NCBI GenBank assembly: GCA_900696485.1
Contig: CAADGG010000073.1
Span: forward strand, 1-64,000
Length of the DNA stretch: 64,000 nt
Origin: an uncultured Pseudomonadota bacterium
GTDB lineage: Bacteria; Myxococcota_A; UBA9160; PR03
Direction: 5' to 3'
The notes under the pieces are model-generated. The model saw only the letters and a list, made by a program, of their open reading frames with translations. It was not told where the DNA came from and did not search any database. Position numbers and translations under genes: made by a program. Positions 7,373 to 15,989 of the stretch are shown here, piece by piece. The first letter of the stretch is position 1, and every line of letters starts with the position of its first letter.

Positions 7373-10248
7373 CGGCGCGTCGCCTTCTCCGCATCCGCAT
7401 CCGCATCCGCATCCGGGACGGGCGCGGGCGCGGGCGCCTGCGGCGGCGCCGGTGTGATCTCCTTCTGGTTGCCGCCCCCGCCGAGCAGGCGCCAGAGCGT
7501 TCCGACGCCGGAGCGGACGAAACCGGGCAGGCCGTCCGTGACGATTCCGACCGGTCCCGACGTCAGCAGCGTCGACGGCAGGATGCGCGCCGATGGTTGT
7601 TTCCACGGGCCACTCACGGCGAAGTACGCAGCCATCAGGTTCTCGTCCTTGCCGAGCAGGATGCGGTTCACCAGCGGCACCGCCCCGATGACGGTATCGA
7701 GCGTCTTGAAGAAGAACACGCCGACCACGGCGTTCACCGGGTTCGGCGCATGGACGATGTCGACGTCGCCGGTGGCGACGAGTCGAGCCGCCGGTCCGAC
7801 CAGCGACAGCGTCTCCGCGCGGACGATCCCGCGGTCGAGGACGCCCGTGCCGTCGATCTCTTCGTATGGCAGCACCTCGCGCGAGCGGAACAGATTGAAT
7901 GTGTCGCTCGCGGCGGCGAGGGCGAGCAGCAGGTTCATCCGCTTGCGGATCTCCCCGTCGCGCAAGGCGAGCGTCACCGGGCCGGTCAGCTCCAACAGGA
8001 TGTTCTGGCGCGGAATCAGTCTTGCCGACACCTCGCCGGACAGGTGCACGGTGCCGGTCATCACCTCTGGGTCGAGCTCCAGATCCTCGAGCAGGTCCGA
8101 GAGCGAGGCGCCTTCGACGCGCAGGCGTCCGGCCGCCGCGACGAAATCGCTGCGGTCGAGGCGCAGATCGACGTCTCCGACGACGCGGCCGCGCGGGACC
8201 AGGTGCGCGTCGCCCTCGGTGATCCGGCCCTCGTCGCCCTCGATCCGGATGCGGCCGCTGACCTCGCTGGCGCGGAACTTCCCGAGCTTCTGCAGCTCGA
8301 CCCGGAATGTGGCGCGGGCCCAGGCGGCGGGATCTTCGAGGTCCCGCGGCGCGGGCTTCGAACTCGGGACCGCGGTCGCCTCGACCTCGATGCGGCCGGG
8401 CGGGTCGCCGGATTTGCGCGCGCGTCCGGTGACCACGGCGGAGCCCCAGTGCGCCTCGACGATCTCGGCGTCGAAGCCGAACGGGACCGGCCGCAGCACC
8501 GCGTGCAGGCCGGTGACGGGTCGCAACAGGACCGGGTGATCGAGGCGGCTCGCTTCGATCTCGGCGCGCTGCCAGCGCGACGGGGCGCGCGGGTCGCGAT
8601 CGCCCTTGGCCCAGGCTTCGAGCGTGAACCAACCCGGCAGCGGCGGCACCGCGCGCGGCGTTTCGCCGGCGGCGATCGCCTGCGCCACCGCGGCGACGCC
8701 GGTGACGGTGAGGTCGAGTGCGGGCAGCGGGCGGTTTCCGATGCGCGCGTGGACGTCGCGCAGCGTCAGCCGGTCGCGCCGAAGATCCAGGCGCCCGCGC
8801 AGTCCTCGGATCGGATCGCCGCCCCCTTGAGGGATCGTCACGCCCTCGAGTTCGAGCTGCAACGTGCAGCCGTCCGGCCACGCGTCGATGGGGTCCTTTG
8901 CGACGCGCCGCCAGCCGCGGCGGCTCACACCCTCACAGGCCAGCGACCAGGCGCTCAGACGGCCGGCGGAGATTCCGTCCGCGATGCGCGTCAGCGCCGG
9001 CTCGTCGGCCGCGCGTAGCGCCGCCTGGACGTGCTCGGCCGTCACCGGCTCCCCGCGCGCGCGGAAGTCGATCGCGGTGCGCTCGCCGAAGGGCCGGGCC
9101 GTTCGCACGTGGCCGCGCAGGCGCCAGGGACCCAGATCCAGCTCGAGGTCCGCCGCCTCGACGAAGCCCGGCGCCACGAGGAACGATCCGGCGACCCGGG
9201 CGCTCGTCAGCTCGGAGCGTCCGGTCCCGGTGTCGGGGCCGAGGCGGCCGCCGGCGCTCAGGTCCAGCGCCACCGCTTCGGCATCGATCCGGTGGTTCGG
9301 ACCGTCGGGTCGCCAGGTGACGTGCAGGGAGGCGCGGCCGTCCAGTTCCCGGACCGCGTCTCGGACCGGCGCCCAGCCCGCGAGCCACGGGCGCGCTGCC
9401 GCGAGATCGAGATCGATGAGGCTGAGCTCCGCCCTGGGTTCCTCGAGCGGGGGGAGGTCTGCTCGCAGGTCGAAGCGGCTCGCAGCGGCGCCGTCCGCGA
9501 GCAAGCGACCGCTGGCGATCAGTCGGAGGCCGCCGCCGAGCCGCGTCTTTGCGAGCGAAGCCTCGAGCGCCCGGATGCCGACCTCCTCGACGGGGGCGCC
9601 GGCCTCGCGCCAGAGGATCTCGCCATCCTCGACGGCGAGCACCGGGAGCCGCGAGCGGACCGCTCCCAGTGCCTCGAGCGCCTCGCGCAGGTCGAAGGGT
9701 CTCGGGGGCTCCTCGGGCGCCTCGCCCGCTCTCGCAGCGGGCGCGAGAGCGAGCAGGCGCCGCGCGGCTTCCGGATGCAGGATGCCGTCGGGGCCGCGCA
9801 CGAACTCCGCGCGCAGGCCCACGAGCTTGATCCGTCCGATCCGGAGTTCGCCCCGCAACAGCCGTGTCAGGTCGAGCGAGAACTTTCCGCTCGCCGCCTC
9901 GAGCCGGGCGCCGGAGCCGTCCGGGTCCGGCGCGCTGCGGACCCCGCGGACCTCGATGGCCGGCCCCCAATGGAACCCGAAGTCGAGCGCGTCGATCGTC
10001 ACCGGGCCGATCTGTTCCGCCAGCCGTGCCTCGAGCCAGCGCGCGGCGTGCTCGGGCCCGTAGCGCGTGGCGACGAGGAATCCGGCGGCGGCAGCGGCGG
10101 CGAGCAGCAGCAGCGCCAGCGCGGCCAGCGCGGTGATCCTCGGCCCACTCAAGGGCGGACTCCTCCGGGCCCACCCTCGGTCCGCCCGCGGCCGTGAGTC
10201 CCGCCGGCGGCTCCTCCGGCGGCGGCCGATGTGCGTCTTGCCGCGCAT
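7369..10248 (-). CDS. AsmA-like (DUF3971/YhdP-related) envelope protein
   Basis: A 959-residue protein with a basic N-terminus, one membrane segment (about residues 39-60, ALAALALLLLAAAAAAGFLV) and a very long, repetitive beta-rich extracytoplasmic region. The C-terminal quarter (VPLVNRILLGKDENLMAAYF and the preceding GTGVLDRGIV) looks like the AsmA/YhdP C-terminal module. Proteins of this group bridge inner and outer membranes and are implicated in phospholipid transport. The tail carries a short Asp-Ala repeat from a (gcatcc)4 tract. The ATG at 10248 gives a long Arg-rich leader; a TTG about 32 codons later, just before SGPRITALAAL, would give a more ordinary signal anchor. It heads the minus-strand unit that leads into the Bat cluster. 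Confidence 0.75.
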   Translation of the reverse strand: MRGKTHIGRRRRSRRRDSRPRADRGWARRSPPLSGPRITALAALALLLLAAAAAAGFLVATRYGPEHAARWLEARLAEQIGPVTIDALDFGFHWGPAIEVRGVRSAPDPDGSGARLEAASGKFSLDLTRLLRGELRIGRIKLVGLRAEFVRGPDGILHPEAARRLLALAPAARAGEAPEEPPRPFDLREALEALGAVRSRLPVLAVEDGEILWREAGAPVEEVGIRALEASLAKTRLGGGLRLIASGRLLADGAAASRFDLRADLPPLEEPRAELSLIDLDLAAARPWLAGWAPVRDAVRELDGRASLHVTWRPDGPNHRIDAEAVALDLSAGGRLGPDTGTGRSELTSARVAGSFLVAPGFVEAADLELDLGPWRLRGHVRTARPFGERTAIDFRARGEPVTAEHVQAALRAADEPALTRIADGISAGRLSAWSLACEGVSRRGWRRVAKDPIDAWPDGCTLQLELEGVTIPQGGGDPIRGLRGRLDLRRDRLTLRDVHARIGNRPLPALDLTVTGVAAVAQAIAAGETPRAVPPLPGWFTLEAWAKGDRDPRAPSRWQRAEIEASRLDHPVLLRPVTGLHAVLRPVPFGFDAEIVEAHWGSAVVTGRARKSGDPPGRIEVEATAVPSSKPAPRDLEDPAAWARATFRVELQKLGKFRASEVSGRIRIEGDEGRITEGDAHLVPRGRVVGDVDLRLDRSDFVAAAGRLRVEGASLSDLLEDLELDPEVMTGTVHLSGEVSARLIPRQNILLELTGPVTLALRDGEIRKRMNLLLALAAASDTFNLFRSREVLPYEEIDGTGVLDRGIVRAETLSLVGPAARLVATGDVDIVHAPNPVNAVVGVFFFKTLDTVIGAVPLVNRILLGKDENLMAAYFAVSGPWKQPSARILPSTLLTSGPVGIVTDGLPGFVRSGVGTLWRLLGGGGNQKEITPAPPQAPAPAPVPDADADADAEKATRR
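7391..7414. repeat. (gcatcc)4 hexanucleotide tract inside the AsmA-like gene
   Basis: Four perfect copies of gcatcc, encoding an alternating Asp-Ala stretch close to the C-terminus on the minus strand. A related ggcgcg hexamer run follows at about 7421-7438. Copy-number slippage would keep the reading frame, so only tail length would vary. Confidence 0.85.
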
Positions 10249-10418
10249 CCAGGCGTCCGTTCAGCGGGTTCCCAAGCCCTCATCCGCGCTGCTCCGTCAC
10301 GCTTCCCGGCGCCTCCAACCTTCGAATCTCGCTAAAGAAACCCGATCGTGAGCCGAAACGGGATCGACACCGGCGCGCCGCGCCAGGGACGACACGTCGA
10401 GAGGGGAGCTGCACGCAC

Positions 10419-10676
10419 ATGGAGAGCCTCACCGGGTCCGCCCGCAAGAACCGGGTGCGCGAGCTGCGCGAGAACCGCCTGATGACGCAGTCACAGCTGG
10501 CCCGCAAGGCGAAGGTTGCGCTGCGCACGATCCACAGCGTCGAGAAGGGCATGAACTGTCGCATGGATACCAAGCGGAAGATCCTCCTGGCGCTCGGAAT
10601 GCGCTTCGAAGACAAGGATTACGTGTTTCCCGGCAAAGTAATGGCCGTGATGTCCGACGAGATGCACCACGGCTAG
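10419..10676 (+). CDS. Small XRE-type helix-turn-helix regulator
   Basis: An 85-residue protein. Residues 12-60 form an XRE/Cro-type helix-turn-helix: VRELRENRLMTQSQLARKAK, then VALRTIHSVEKG as the recognition region. A short tail (FEDKDYVFPGKVMAVMSDE) follows. The start is the ATG at 10419, preceded by GAGGGGAG at 10401-10408; the frame is open further upstream but that part has no domain and is Arg/Ser-rich. It lies 69 bases before ptsP on the same strand, so it may regulate or be co-transcribed with it. It is divergent from the AsmA-like gene, with 170 bases between them that should hold both promoters. The target is unknown. Confidence 0.85.
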   Translation: MESLTGSARKNRVRELRENRLMTQSQLARKAKVALRTIHSVEKGMNCRMDTKRKILLALGMRFEDKDYVFPGKVMAVMSDEMHHG

Positions 10677-10745
10677 TCCGGTCGCCCCGCCACATCCCTT
10701 CCCTCGGACGGTCCGGTACCATCGGTCTTCGCTGCGAGGCACCGA

Positions 10746-13139
10746 ATGGCGACCCAGGGCTCCGAACACAGCACGCTGCTGGCCGACGTGGCGGGCATCG
10801 TCTCGCGCTCGCACGACCTCGCCGAGACGCTCGGCAACGTCGTCGAGCGTGTGGCGAAGCGCCTCGAAGCCGACGTCTGCTCGCTCTATCTGAGCGATCC
10901 GGCGCGCAAGACGCTGGTCCTGCGCGCAACCAAGGGCCTGGCGCCGGAGTCCGTGGGGCATGTCCGGCTGCTGACCGGAGAGGGCCTCGTGGGTCTCGTG
11001 GCCCGCGAGGGTCGGCCGTTGGCCGTCGAGCATGCCGAGCAGCATCCAAACTTCCGGTTCTTCCCGGAGACCGGAGAAGACCGCTTCGCGTCGCTCATGG
11101 CGACGCCACTGGTCGTGCGCGGCGTCGCCATCGGGGTGCTCGTGGTCCAGACGGTGGCGCCGCGACACTTCTCGCAGCAGGACGTCGAGTTGCTGCACGC
11201 CTGTGGACAGATGATCGCCCCGGTGGTGCTGAACGCCGCGCTGCTCGATCTGGTGGCCGGGCCCGACGAAGAGCGCTCGCGGTTCGTGCAGCAGATGGCC
11301 GAGGGCGGGATGTCGATCGCCGGTCCGGCGCCCGATCGCGAGGAGCGCAACGTCGAGCTGCGCGGCACGGAGGCCTCGAGCGGGATCGCGATCGGTCCGG
11401 TCTATCTGCTCGAGGATCCGCTCGATCTCGAGCACGTCGATTACCAGCCGAGCGAGGACTCCGAGCAGGAGGCTCGCGATCTCCGGCGGGCCGTGGCCGA
11501 GGCCCGACGCGAGCTCGGCGACGTCGCCGACGAGATGGGGGACCAGTTCGGGCCCGAGTTCTCCGGCGTCTTCAACACCCACGTGCAGATCCTCGAAGAT
11601 CACGGTTTCCTGAACCGTCTCGATCGCGCCGTCACCGAGACGGGGAATGCGCTGCAAGCGATCCGGCGCGTCGTCGAAGACTACCGCGCGCTGTTTGCAC
11701 GCATCGAAGACGACTACTTCCGCGACCGGGGTCTCGACGTCGAGGACGTGGGCCGACGCGTGATGGCGAAACTGCTGGGGGTCCGACACCAGAACGTCCC
11801 GCTCTTGCCGGGCTCCGTGGTCGTGACATCGATGATCCTGCCCCAGCACTTCACGCTGCTCGAGATGGACAAGGTGGGGGCGATCGTCACCGAGCACGGC
11901 GGCGCCACCTCCCATGGCGCGATCTTCGCACGGACCCTCGAGCTCCCTTGCGTGACCGGGGCCCCGGACCTGTTGAAGCTGGCGCGGCCGGGCGAGATGG
12001 CGATCGTCGATGGCACGAGCGGACGGGTCTACCTCTCGCCCGACGAAGGGTTGCTCGCCGAGTATCGGCGCGCGCAGCAGCGCTTCGAGATCGCCGTCGA
12101 GCACCTCGACGCGCTGAAGTCCCGCCCGGCGGAGACCCGTGACGGACGGCGGGTCCTGCTCACGGCCAACGTGGGGTTGCTCGCCGATCTCCGGCTGGTG
12201 GAGCGGCACGGCGCCGAAGGGGTCGGTCTGTTCCGCAGCGAGCTGCTCGCGTTCGCACACCGCGGCATCCCGCCGGAGGAGGAGCAGCAGACGCTCTACG
12301 AGCGCGTCGCCCAGGCGCTGGCTCCGCGGCCGGTGACGATCCGTACGTTCGATCTCGGTGGCGACAAGGCGATGCCGACCATCGGCGTTCCGGGAGAAGA
12401 GAACCCACAGCTCGGCTGTCGTTCCGTGCGCCTCTCCCTGCGCCACCCCGAGGTGATGAAGGCGCAGCTCCGGGCGATCCTGCGTGCGTCGGCGGCTGGC
12501 AACGTGCGGCTGCTGCTGCCGATGATCTCTTCGATCGACGAGTTGCGGGAGGTCCGGCGGCTCGTGCACGAAGCCATCGACGGTCTCTCGCGCGCCGGTG
12601 AGCCTCACGATCCGCGGCTGCCGATGGGGATCATGGTCGAGGTGCCGTCGGCGGCGTTGATCGCCGACGCCCTGGCGCGCGAATGCGATTTCTTCAGCAT
12701 CGGGACCAACGATCTCACGCAGTACGCGCTGGCCGTGGATCGCGGCAACGAGGCGATCGCCCATCTCTATCAGCCGCTGCATCCCGCCGTGCTGCGACTG
12801 ATCGATCGCAGCGCGCGGGCGGCCCGCGAAGGCGGGATCCCCGTCTCGGTGTGCGGGGAGATGGCGAGCAACGCGCTCGCGGTCCCGCTGTTGGTGGGCC
12901 TCGGCATCGGCGAGCTCTCGGTGGCGCCGCGTTCGGTGCCGATCGTGAAGGAGATCGTCCGGGCGCTCGATTCGGCGCAGGTCGCCGAAGACGCGCGCTA
13001 CGCGCTGGCGGCCGGCACAGTCGGGGACGTCGAAGCGATCGCCTGCGCGCGGCTCGAGAAGGCCGGGCTGCGTGATCACCCGAACCTCGGCGGTTGGATC
13101 ACCGAAGCGATCCGCCGCGCCGGCGTGCGCGCCCGCTGA
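10746..13139 (+). CDS. ptsP: PtsP: GAF-domain phosphoenolpyruvate-protein phosphotransferase (EI-Ntr)
   Basis: A 797-residue enzyme I of the nitrogen-type phosphotransferase system. It has an N-terminal GAF domain (about residues 15-170), the enzyme I N-terminal domain (205-335), the swivelling phosphohistidine domain with the catalytic His390 in TEHGGATSHGAIFAR, and a PEP-binding TIM barrel (about 440-745; MVEVPSA, FFSIGTNDLTQY, SVCGEMA). All catalytic landmarks are present. It transfers phosphate from PEP to an HPr-like carrier (NPr). No carrier or EIIA-Ntr gene is in the window, so the chain must be completed elsewhere. The XRE regulator just upstream is its only plausible operon partner here. 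Confidence 0.96.
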   Translation: MATQGSEHSTLLADVAGIVSRSHDLAETLGNVVERVAKRLEADVCSLYLSDPARKTLVLRATKGLAPESVGHVRLLTGEGLVGLVAREGRPLAVEHAEQHPNFRFFPETGEDRFASLMATPLVVRGVAIGVLVVQTVAPRHFSQQDVELLHACGQMIAPVVLNAALLDLVAGPDEERSRFVQQMAEGGMSIAGPAPDREERNVELRGTEASSGIAIGPVYLLEDPLDLEHVDYQPSEDSEQEARDLRRAVAEARRELGDVADEMGDQFGPEFSGVFNTHVQILEDHGFLNRLDRAVTETGNALQAIRRVVEDYRALFARIEDDYFRDRGLDVEDVGRRVMAKLLGVRHQNVPLLPGSVVVTSMILPQHFTLLEMDKVGAIVTEHGGATSHGAIFARTLELPCVTGAPDLLKLARPGEMAIVDGTSGRVYLSPDEGLLAEYRRAQQRFEIAVEHLDALKSRPAETRDGRRVLLTANVGLLADLRLVERHGAEGVGLFRSELLAFAHRGIPPEEEQQTLYERVAQALAPRPVTIRTFDLGGDKAMPTIGVPGEENPQLGCRSVRLSLRHPEVMKAQLRAILRASAAGNVRLLLPMISSIDELREVRRLVHEAIDGLSRAGEPHDPRLPMGIMVEVPSAALIADALARECDFFSIGTNDLTQYALAVDRGNEAIAHLYQPLHPAVLRLIDRSARAAREGGIPVSVCGEMASNALAVPLLVGLGIGELSVAPRSVPIVKEIVRALDSAQVAEDARYALAAGTVGDVEAIACARLEKAGLRDHPNLGGWITEAIRRAGVRAR

Positions 13140-13168
13140 ACGACGCCCTCCGTGACGGGCCAGCCAGG

Positions 13169-13834
13169 TCAACGCTCGAGGGCTGCCTGCGCGCGGCGGT
13201 GCAGGCGTTCGAGCGTATCCTCGAGCGCTTCCCGCAGCCGCTCGAGGTCCTCGCGGGAAGCGTCCGCCGGCACCCGGAGCGGCGCCCCGGTCTCGAAGTG
13301 GACGCGCGCGAAAGGCAGCGGGAGCAGCGTGCGATCCCAGCTCCGGAAGGTGATCGTCGGGCGCGCGGCGATCGCGACCGGGTAGATGGGAAGGCCGGCG
13401 GCGCGCGCCATCGCGATGACCCCGGGTTTGCAGCGGCCTGCGGGCCCGCGCGGGCCGTCGCACAGCACGGCGATCGTGCCGCCGTTGCGGGCAATGCGAA
13501 TCGCTCCGGAGAGTGCGGCCGGGCCGCCGCCGGAACTCGAGCCGCGCGGCGACGGCGCAAAGCCCAGCCGGTCCAGCACCGCGACGATGCGGTCGCCGTC
13601 GCGGCTGCGGCTCACCGGGATCGCGATGCCGGCATCGCGGTAGCGCCAGGCAGCCGGGAACAACGTGCCGTGCCACAACGCGCCGACGGCCGGCACGCCG
13701 CCGGTCACCGGATCCGGGTGACCCGCCAGGCGGACCCGCCAGGTGGCACCGAGGACGCGCAGCAGTCCGGCGCCCAGGCGACCGCCCGCGGCGACGGTCG
13801 TGCGAAACCACCAGCTTCGCGGACGGGGGGGCAT
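13169..13834 (-). CDS. DUF374 lysophospholipid acyltransferase-family protein
   Basis: A 221-residue protein resembling the DUF374 group, distant relatives of lipid A and lysophospholipid acyltransferases. Visible marks are GALWHGTLFPAAW (the family Trp-His-Gly), VSRSRDGDRI, the hallmark CDGPRGPAG, and a positively charged N-terminal amphipathic segment. It probably acylates a lipid or lipid A precursor at the inner face of the membrane; the acceptor is not known. The ATG at 13834 gives MPPRPRSWWF; the frame is open upstream but without a family match. It is convergent with ptsP (29 bases between stops) and lies 31 bases after the EamA gene. Confidence 0.8.
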   Translation of the reverse strand: MPPRPRSWWFRTTVAAGGRLGAGLLRVLGATWRVRLAGHPDPVTGGVPAVGALWHGTLFPAAWRYRDAGIAIPVSRSRDGDRIVAVLDRLGFAPSPRGSSSGGGPAALSGAIRIARNGGTIAVLCDGPRGPAGRCKPGVIAMARAAGLPIYPVAIAARPTITFRSWDRTLLPLPFARVHFETGAPLRVPADASREDLERLREALEDTLERLHRRAQAALER

Positions 13835-13865
13835 CAGGGCGCACCGTAGCCGGGGAGCCGGGGCG

Positions 13866-14750
13866 TCACGAATTGGCGACGAGCACGACGCCCAGCACGG
13901 TCGCCAGTGCGCCGGCGAGTCGCAGCCGCGTCGGCCGCTCGCGCAGCTGCAGCGCGCCGAGCGCAACGGCGAACAATACACTGGCCTGACGCGCCGCCAC
14001 CACGTAGCTGACCGGTGCGGTGCGCAGCGCGTGCAGGATCAGGCCGTAACCGGCGAAGCCGATCGCGGCGGCGAGCAGCACGGTCCGTCCCTCGTGCCGC
14101 GCGAGCACGCCGAGTTCGCGCGCGCTGACCTGGCGGGCCGCGAGCGGGGCGAAGACCAGCAGACTCGCCGAACTCAGCAGGATGTACCAGGTGGCGGCGG
14201 GCGGGATCGAGCCGCGCCACGGGATCGCGTGCAGCTGCGTCATCGCCAGCTTGTCGAGGACCGAGTAGCCCACCGAGGCGGCCAACGTCAGCCAGGCGAA
14301 CGCGGCGCCGGGCGCGAGCAAGCGGCGGGCACCCGGAAGCGAGCCGGTCTCGATCTGGACCGCCCACATCCCGGCCACGACCACGGCGATGCCGAGCCCG
14401 CCGATGAGCGTCACGGGTTCGCCGAGCAGCGGGACGGCGACCAGCGGTACGAAGGCCGGTGCCGAGCGGGCGATCGGATAGACGACCGAGAGTTCGCCGA
14501 CCGCGAGCGCTCGCGAGAGCCAGTAGAAGTACAGTCCGTGCACGGCCCCGGAGCCGGCGACGAGCGCCCAGACCGATGCCGGCAGATCGCCGAGCGGCGC
14601 CAGCCAGGGCAGCGCCGTGGCTGCGATCGCGGACGGGACCAGTTGCAGGAGGTTGAAACCGACGGGGGACCGGCTGCCTTTGATCGACAGACTCCAGACG
14701 GCGTGGAGCAGCGCGGAGATCAGCACGAGAACCAGGTTCTCGGTCGTCAC
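13866..14750 (-). CDS. EamA/DMT-family transporter
   Basis: A 294-residue integral membrane protein with about ten hydrophobic helices in two repeats of five, the EamA arrangement. Each half ends in the conserved stretch (LGEPVTLIGGLGIAVVVAG in the first, LRERPTRLRLAGALATVLGV in the second). Such proteins export or import small metabolites; the substrate cannot be read from sequence. The start is a GTG at 14750 giving MTTENLVLVLISALLHAVWS, which places helix 1 correctly; the frame is open far upstream but as non-coding sequence. The gene is divergent from the heme O synthase gene. Confidence 0.85.
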   Translation of the reverse strand: MTTENLVLVLISALLHAVWSLSIKGSRSPVGFNLLQLVPSAIAATALPWLAPLGDLPASVWALVAGSGAVHGLYFYWLSRALAVGELSVVYPIARSAPAFVPLVAVPLLGEPVTLIGGLGIAVVVAGMWAVQIETGSLPGARRLLAPGAAFAWLTLAASVGYSVLDKLAMTQLHAIPWRGSIPPAATWYILLSSASLLVFAPLAARQVSARELGVLARHEGRTVLLAAAIGFAGYGLILHALRTAPVSYVVAARQASVLFAVALGALQLRERPTRLRLAGALATVLGVVLVANS

Positions 14751-14911
14751 CCGGTCATCTCCCCGCGGGCGCGCTGGGTCACATGCTCCGGTTCCGCGCT
14801 GCACGCTCCGGGACCGGACGCTAGCTTCCGCCTCCATCCTCGGCTCGCCTGCGAGCCGCTCCGGCGGTGACGCCAGCTCCCTCTCTCCGACGCCGTGCAG
14901 CGCGGTATCCG

Positions 14912-14962
14912 TCGGACCGGGAGCAATCGGACCGGGAGCAATCGCAATCGGGCCGGGAGCAA
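14912..14962. repeat. 15-bp direct repeats in the DMT-transporter/cyoE divergent leader
   Basis: The unit tcggaccgggagcaa occurs at 14912-14926 and 14927-14941 in perfect tandem. It occurs a third time at 14948-14962 with one change (tcgggccgggagcaa) after a 6-base spacer. The array is in the 288-base gap between the divergent transporter and heme O synthase genes, upstream of both chosen starts, so it could be a binding-site array. It is too short and irregular for a CRISPR. Confidence 0.8.
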
Positions 14963-15038
14963 GAGGGTCGGCAGCGAAGGGGTGAGGATCGAGCCCACGG
15001 GGATCCCGAGGGTTGGGATCGAGAGGATCGGGACCAGC

Positions 15039-15962
15039 GTGGCCCAGACAGCTTCTTCCACCGTTGCTCCCCCGGCGCCGGGCGCCCCGCCGACGGTGCT
15101 GGCCCGCGTGCGCACGTTCGCGAATCTCACGAAGCCGCGCCTGCTCCCGATGGTGCTGTTCACCGGCCTCCCGATCTTCGGGATGGCGACCGGGGGCTGG
15201 CCTTCGCTCGCGTTCGCCTGCCTGACGCTGCTCGGGATCGCCCTTGCCGCCGCCTCCGCCAACACGCTCAACGCCTTCCTCGAGCGCGAGACGGATGCGC
15301 GGATGAGCCGGACCCAGGGCCGGCCGTTGCCGGCCGGACAGATCTCGCCGCGGGTCGCGTTGCGCTTCGGCCTCGGGCTCGGGACGCTTTCGACGGCCCT
15401 GCTGTGGGCGCTCGCCGGGCCGCCGGCTGCGGGGATCGGCGTCGCCAGCATCTCGTTCTACGTCTTCGTGTACACGATCTGGCTGAAGCCGCGCTCGGCG
15501 TGGAGCACCGTGATCGGCGCCGCCGCCGGCGCGGCGGCGCCGTTGATGGCCGACGTCGCGGTGAACGGCACGATCACGGCCGCGGGCCTGTCGCTGTTCG
15601 CGATCGTCTTCTTCTGGCAGCCGCCCCATGTGTGGGCCATCGCGCTCTACCGCAAGCGCGAGTACGAGGCGGCCGGGCTCCCGATGCTGCCGAGCGTGAT
15701 CGGAGACGACTCGACGCGCTGGCGGATGCTCTGGTACACGATCGGCCTCGTGCCGGTGACGCTGCTGCCGTGGGCACTCGGCTTCGTCGGTCTGCCGTAC
15801 CTGGCGGTGGCGCTCGGCATGAATGCGTGGTTCATCGCATCGGTGGTCCGGCTGCTGCGCGAGCGCAGCGACGCCGCCGCGCAGCACGTGTTCCGGATCT
15901 CGCTGGCCTATCTGTTCGCGCTCTTCCTCGCGATGAACGTGGATCTGCTCGCGCAGCTCTGA
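15039..15962 (+). CDS. cyoE: Protoheme IX farnesyltransferase (heme O synthase)
   Basis: A 307-residue UbiA-family prenyltransferase that would add a farnesyl group to heme b to make heme O, the precursor of heme A for the oxidase downstream. The first Asp/Glu-rich catalytic motif is ANTLNAFLERETDARMSRTQ, followed by the typical GRPLPAG. About eight to nine membrane helices are visible, and HVWAIALYRKREYEAAGLPM is the second conserved loop. I chose GTG 15039 (MAQTASSTVA) because it gives the usual family length; an ATG at 14895 would add 48 low-complexity residues encoded across the direct-repeat leader. No cox15/ctaA (heme A synthase) gene is in the window. Confidence 0.93.
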   Translation: MAQTASSTVAPPAPGAPPTVLARVRTFANLTKPRLLPMVLFTGLPIFGMATGGWPSLAFACLTLLGIALAAASANTLNAFLERETDARMSRTQGRPLPAGQISPRVALRFGLGLGTLSTALLWALAGPPAAGIGVASISFYVFVYTIWLKPRSAWSTVIGAAAGAAAPLMADVAVNGTITAAGLSLFAIVFFWQPPHVWAIALYRKREYEAAGLPMLPSVIGDDSTRWRMLWYTIGLVPVTLLPWALGFVGLPYLAVALGMNAWFIASVVRLLRERSDAAAQHVFRISLAYLFALFLAMNVDLLAQL

Positions 15963-15989
15963 CTGGCGCGCGGCACGCGAGGACTCGCC

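Noticed and set aside
4946..8539. A long plus-strand frame of nearly 1200 codons opposite the Bat cluster.
   Set aside because: It is antisense to moxR, DUF58 and the AsmA-like gene, all with strong family matches. Its sequence is low-complexity Arg/Ala/Asp.
14912..14962. Short direct repeats considered as a CRISPR remnant.
   Set aside because: Units of 15 bp, in tandem with no or 6-base spacers, and no cas genes in the window.
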